A stretch of DNA of 6,987 bases, from the NCBI GenBank assembly GCA_938027385.1, contig CALJBF010000008.1, positions 1-6,987 of the forward strand. Direction: 5' to 3'. The notes under the pieces were generated by a model. It was not told the DNA's origin and did no database searches. It saw nothing but the letters and a program-made list of their open reading frames with translations. A program made the translations under genes and the position numbers. Below are positions 5,304 through 6,987 of the stretch, in pieces (positions within the stretch are counted from its first letter, which is position 1; every line of letters begins with the position of its first letter). The DNA comes from an uncultured Porphyromonadaceae bacterium (GTDB lineage Bacteria > Bacteroidota > Bacteroidia > Bacteroidales > Muribaculaceae).

Positions 5304-6987
5304 TCAGAATTTATAGCCCACGCCGAAAAGGCCGTTGAAACGGGGGCCGGAATAGAGGAAGAATTCCTGCTGACGGCGGTCAAGCAGATTGCTGAAACGC
5401 GCGAACACGCTCAGCGCCGAGGTGATGCGGTAGCCCGCACCGGCCGACAGATTGTGCCAGTCGAGACCGAGGCCCTCCTGCATCGCCATCAGACGGCGGT
5501 CAAGACGCCCCTCGTAACCGATGGTGATGTCAAGCTTGCTGACCGGATGGATCGCCATCGAGGCGCCGACAACGGTGCGGGCGCCGTCGCGCCACTCATA
5601 CCAGAACGAGTCTGTGCGGTCCTTGTCGCCGAAACGGCAGCCGACTTCGGCGGTGAAATCCACATAGTCGCGCCAGGCGGCGGTAAGGCGCGCGAACGCC
5701 TTGAAAGAATGCACATTGCATCCGGCAAATGTGCCGTAGGCATCAAGGCCGCGCGGCATCCACAGCGGTATGAGCCAGTCGTGCGCGTTGGCGTAGGCGC
5801 CACCGACCTCAAGCGAGACACCCCCCACCGGAGTCACGCGCAGTGCCAGCTCGGCGGTAAGCGGGATGTTCGAGGGGCCGGGCGAGTACATCGGCGACAC
5901 GAAACGGCTCAGCTGCCACAGTTCGCGCAGGGTGTTCACATGCTCGCCGCCCCCGAAGGTGAGGCGCGCGCCGAACTGCGATACCGGCTCGTAGGCCAGC
6001 ATGACGTCGGGCGCCACATGGAAAGTCTTGCCGCTGTTGATATTGATGTCGAACCGGGCACCTGCGCGGGCGGTGAAGTCGCCGGTATTCAGGCGGTAAT
6101 GCGGTGTGAACGAAATCACCGAGTAGTTTGTGCCGTGATTGTAGCCCACGATATCGCCCGAAAGGTCAAGGGCGAAACGGCCGTTAGCCCCCGCGGGGAG
6201 CGATGCGGCGAAGTCAATACCGACGGTGGTCTGGCGCATACCGCTCTCGCCGGTCTGAAGTATCTCGAATTCCGGAACACCGTCGGGTGTTGCCGGCGGC
6301 ATAAGCGCAAACCGCGACGGCTGCCCGAAACGGAACAGGCCGAAACGGGCCGCACCGCTGTAATCGAGGCCGTTGGCGGCGTGGCCGTGCCATCCGGCAC
6401 CGAGGTTCCAGCCGAGAGCCGACTGGTCTTTCAGGGTGAGCGCGCGATTGTAGCGCGCGTAGTCTATATCGGTCGACACCGAGAGCGTGCCGCCGTCAAA
6501 ACGGTTCATGAAGTTGACACCCCCTGCGATGTCGAACATCTTGAAGTCACCTTCAAGTTCACTCTGCGGCATAAGCCATGTGGCCGGATGACCCGCCTTG
6601 TACTGACTGTTCCGGGCATTGAGCCAGATATCGAGTTCCATATTGTCGCGCGACACGGGGGCATATCCGGCGGCCACGCCGAAATCGGCCTTTGGGAAAT
6701 AGCCCACATCGACATATCCGCGGTAAGGGGTAAGAGTGGCGGCGCGGCCCGACCATACCGGCTCGAAACGTGCCGTAATCGGATTATACCTGGTCATTGT
6801 GGCCGTTGTGGCGGGGGCAAGCTCAACAGGCTTGAAATCGGGTTTCAGCGCTTTGGGAAACACATTCAGGCGCGAAACAGGTGCCAGCTCGGGCACGATC
6901 ACGCGGTCGGCTGTAATCTCCTTGCTGAGATCCTGGGCCTGCGCGCCGAAAGCGGCGCCCAGCGCGACAGCCGCTGTGGCGGCGGTA
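5304..6987 (-). CDS. Outer-membrane beta-barrel protein, TonB-receptor-like, 5' end outside window
   Basis: About 560 residues are visible. The start codon is missing because the gene runs off the window. The first visible residues (TAATAAVALGAAFGAQAQ) are the rest of a signal peptide with a likely cleavage at AQAQ|DLSKE. A mature N-terminus rich in Pro and Val follows (ITADRVIVPELAPVSRLNVF), and then a long run of alternating polar and aromatic strands, beginning near RGYVDVGYFPKADFGVAAGY. The protein ends in FARFSNLLDRR, a strand pair, and FGVGYKF, whose terminal Phe is the usual barrel-insertion signal. This is the style of the C-terminal barrel of TonB-dependent receptors, but no plug domain or SusD partner is present, and the mature protein begins almost directly with barrel sequence. 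The substrate cannot be told. GTG at 6902 is internal, not the start. It probably heads the minus-strand group with the AsnA-like gene and trmD. Confidence 0.8.
   Translation of the reverse strand, partial: TAATAAVALGAAFGAQAQDLSKEITADRVIVPELAPVSRLNVFPKALKPDFKPVELAPATTATMTRYNPITARFEPVWSGRAATLTPYRGYVDVGYFPKADFGVAAGYAPVSRDNMELDIWLNARNSQYKAGHPATWLMPQSELEGDFKMFDIAGGVNFMNRFDGGTLSVSTDIDYARYNRALTLKDQSALGWNLGAGWHGHAANGLDYSGAARFGLFRFGQPSRFALMPPATPDGVPEFEILQTGESGMRQTTVGIDFAASLPAGANGRFALDLSGDIVGYNHGTNYSVISFTPHYRLNTGDFTARAGARFDININSGKTFHVAPDVMLAYEPVSQFGARLTFGGGEHVNTLRELWQLSRFVSPMYSPGPSNIPLTAELALRVTPVGGVSLEVGGAYANAHDWLIPLWMPRGLDAYGTFAGCNVHSFKAFARLTAAWRDYVDFTAEVGCRFGDKDRTDSFWYEWRDGARTVVGASMAIHPVSKLDITIGYEGRLDRRLMAMQEGLGLDWHNLSAGAGYRITSALSVFARFSNLLDRRQQEFFLYSGPRFNGLFGVGYKF

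Noticed and set aside
6900..6902. GTG as start of the outer-membrane protein
   Set aside because: The 28 residues before it in frame form the end of a signal peptide with an AQAQ cleavage site, so the real start lies beyond the window edge.

Overview
The window looks like chromosomal DNA of a GC-rich member of the Bacteroidales, most likely Muribaculaceae or a close relative. This is inferred from the compact, leaderless-looking gene spacing with no clear Shine-Dalgarno sites, from the QueG, TrmD and dGTPase sequence types, from an outer-membrane beta-barrel protein ending in aromatic Phe, and from intergenic nonamer repeats of a kind I associate with this order. No sequence here identifies the species. 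No mobile element, CRISPR array, rRNA or tRNA gene was found.

Layout. The left half is a plus-strand, probably co-transcribed group: dgt (dGTP triphosphohydrolase, 100-1437), a TPM-domain membrane protein with four CxxC zinc-ribbon motifs and a glycine-rich tail (1453-2712), and queG (epoxyqueuosine reductase, 2706-3629), whose start codon overlaps the stop of the gene before it. The right half is a minus-strand group converging on queG. In transcription order it holds an outer-membrane beta-barrel protein whose 5' end lies beyond the window (5304 to past 6987), a shortened and divergent relative of ammonia-dependent asparagine synthetase AsnA (4453-5268), and trmD (tRNA m1G37 methyltransferase, 3696-4373). 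QueG and TrmD both act on the tRNA anticodon loop (positions 34 and 37) and meet tail to tail.

Two things stand out. First, the AsnA-like protein aligns well with AsnA around its EVV..L..W and ALRP segments. By a from-memory alignment it has nevertheless lost the aspartate-pocket residues and the long internal and C-terminal segments, so it is probably a pseudoenzyme or a repurposed member of the class II aminoacyl-tRNA-synthetase-like fold.

Second, the three widest non-coding gaps (1-99, 3630-3695 and 4374-4452) each carry an array of degenerate 9-bp tandem repeats, with a different 9-mer in each gap. Two arrays contain inverted-repeat arms that could fold into a hairpin. The two arrays whose left flank is visible begin within a few bases of a stop codon. 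The function of this class of repeat is not evident from sequence. It is the best candidate here for something under-described.
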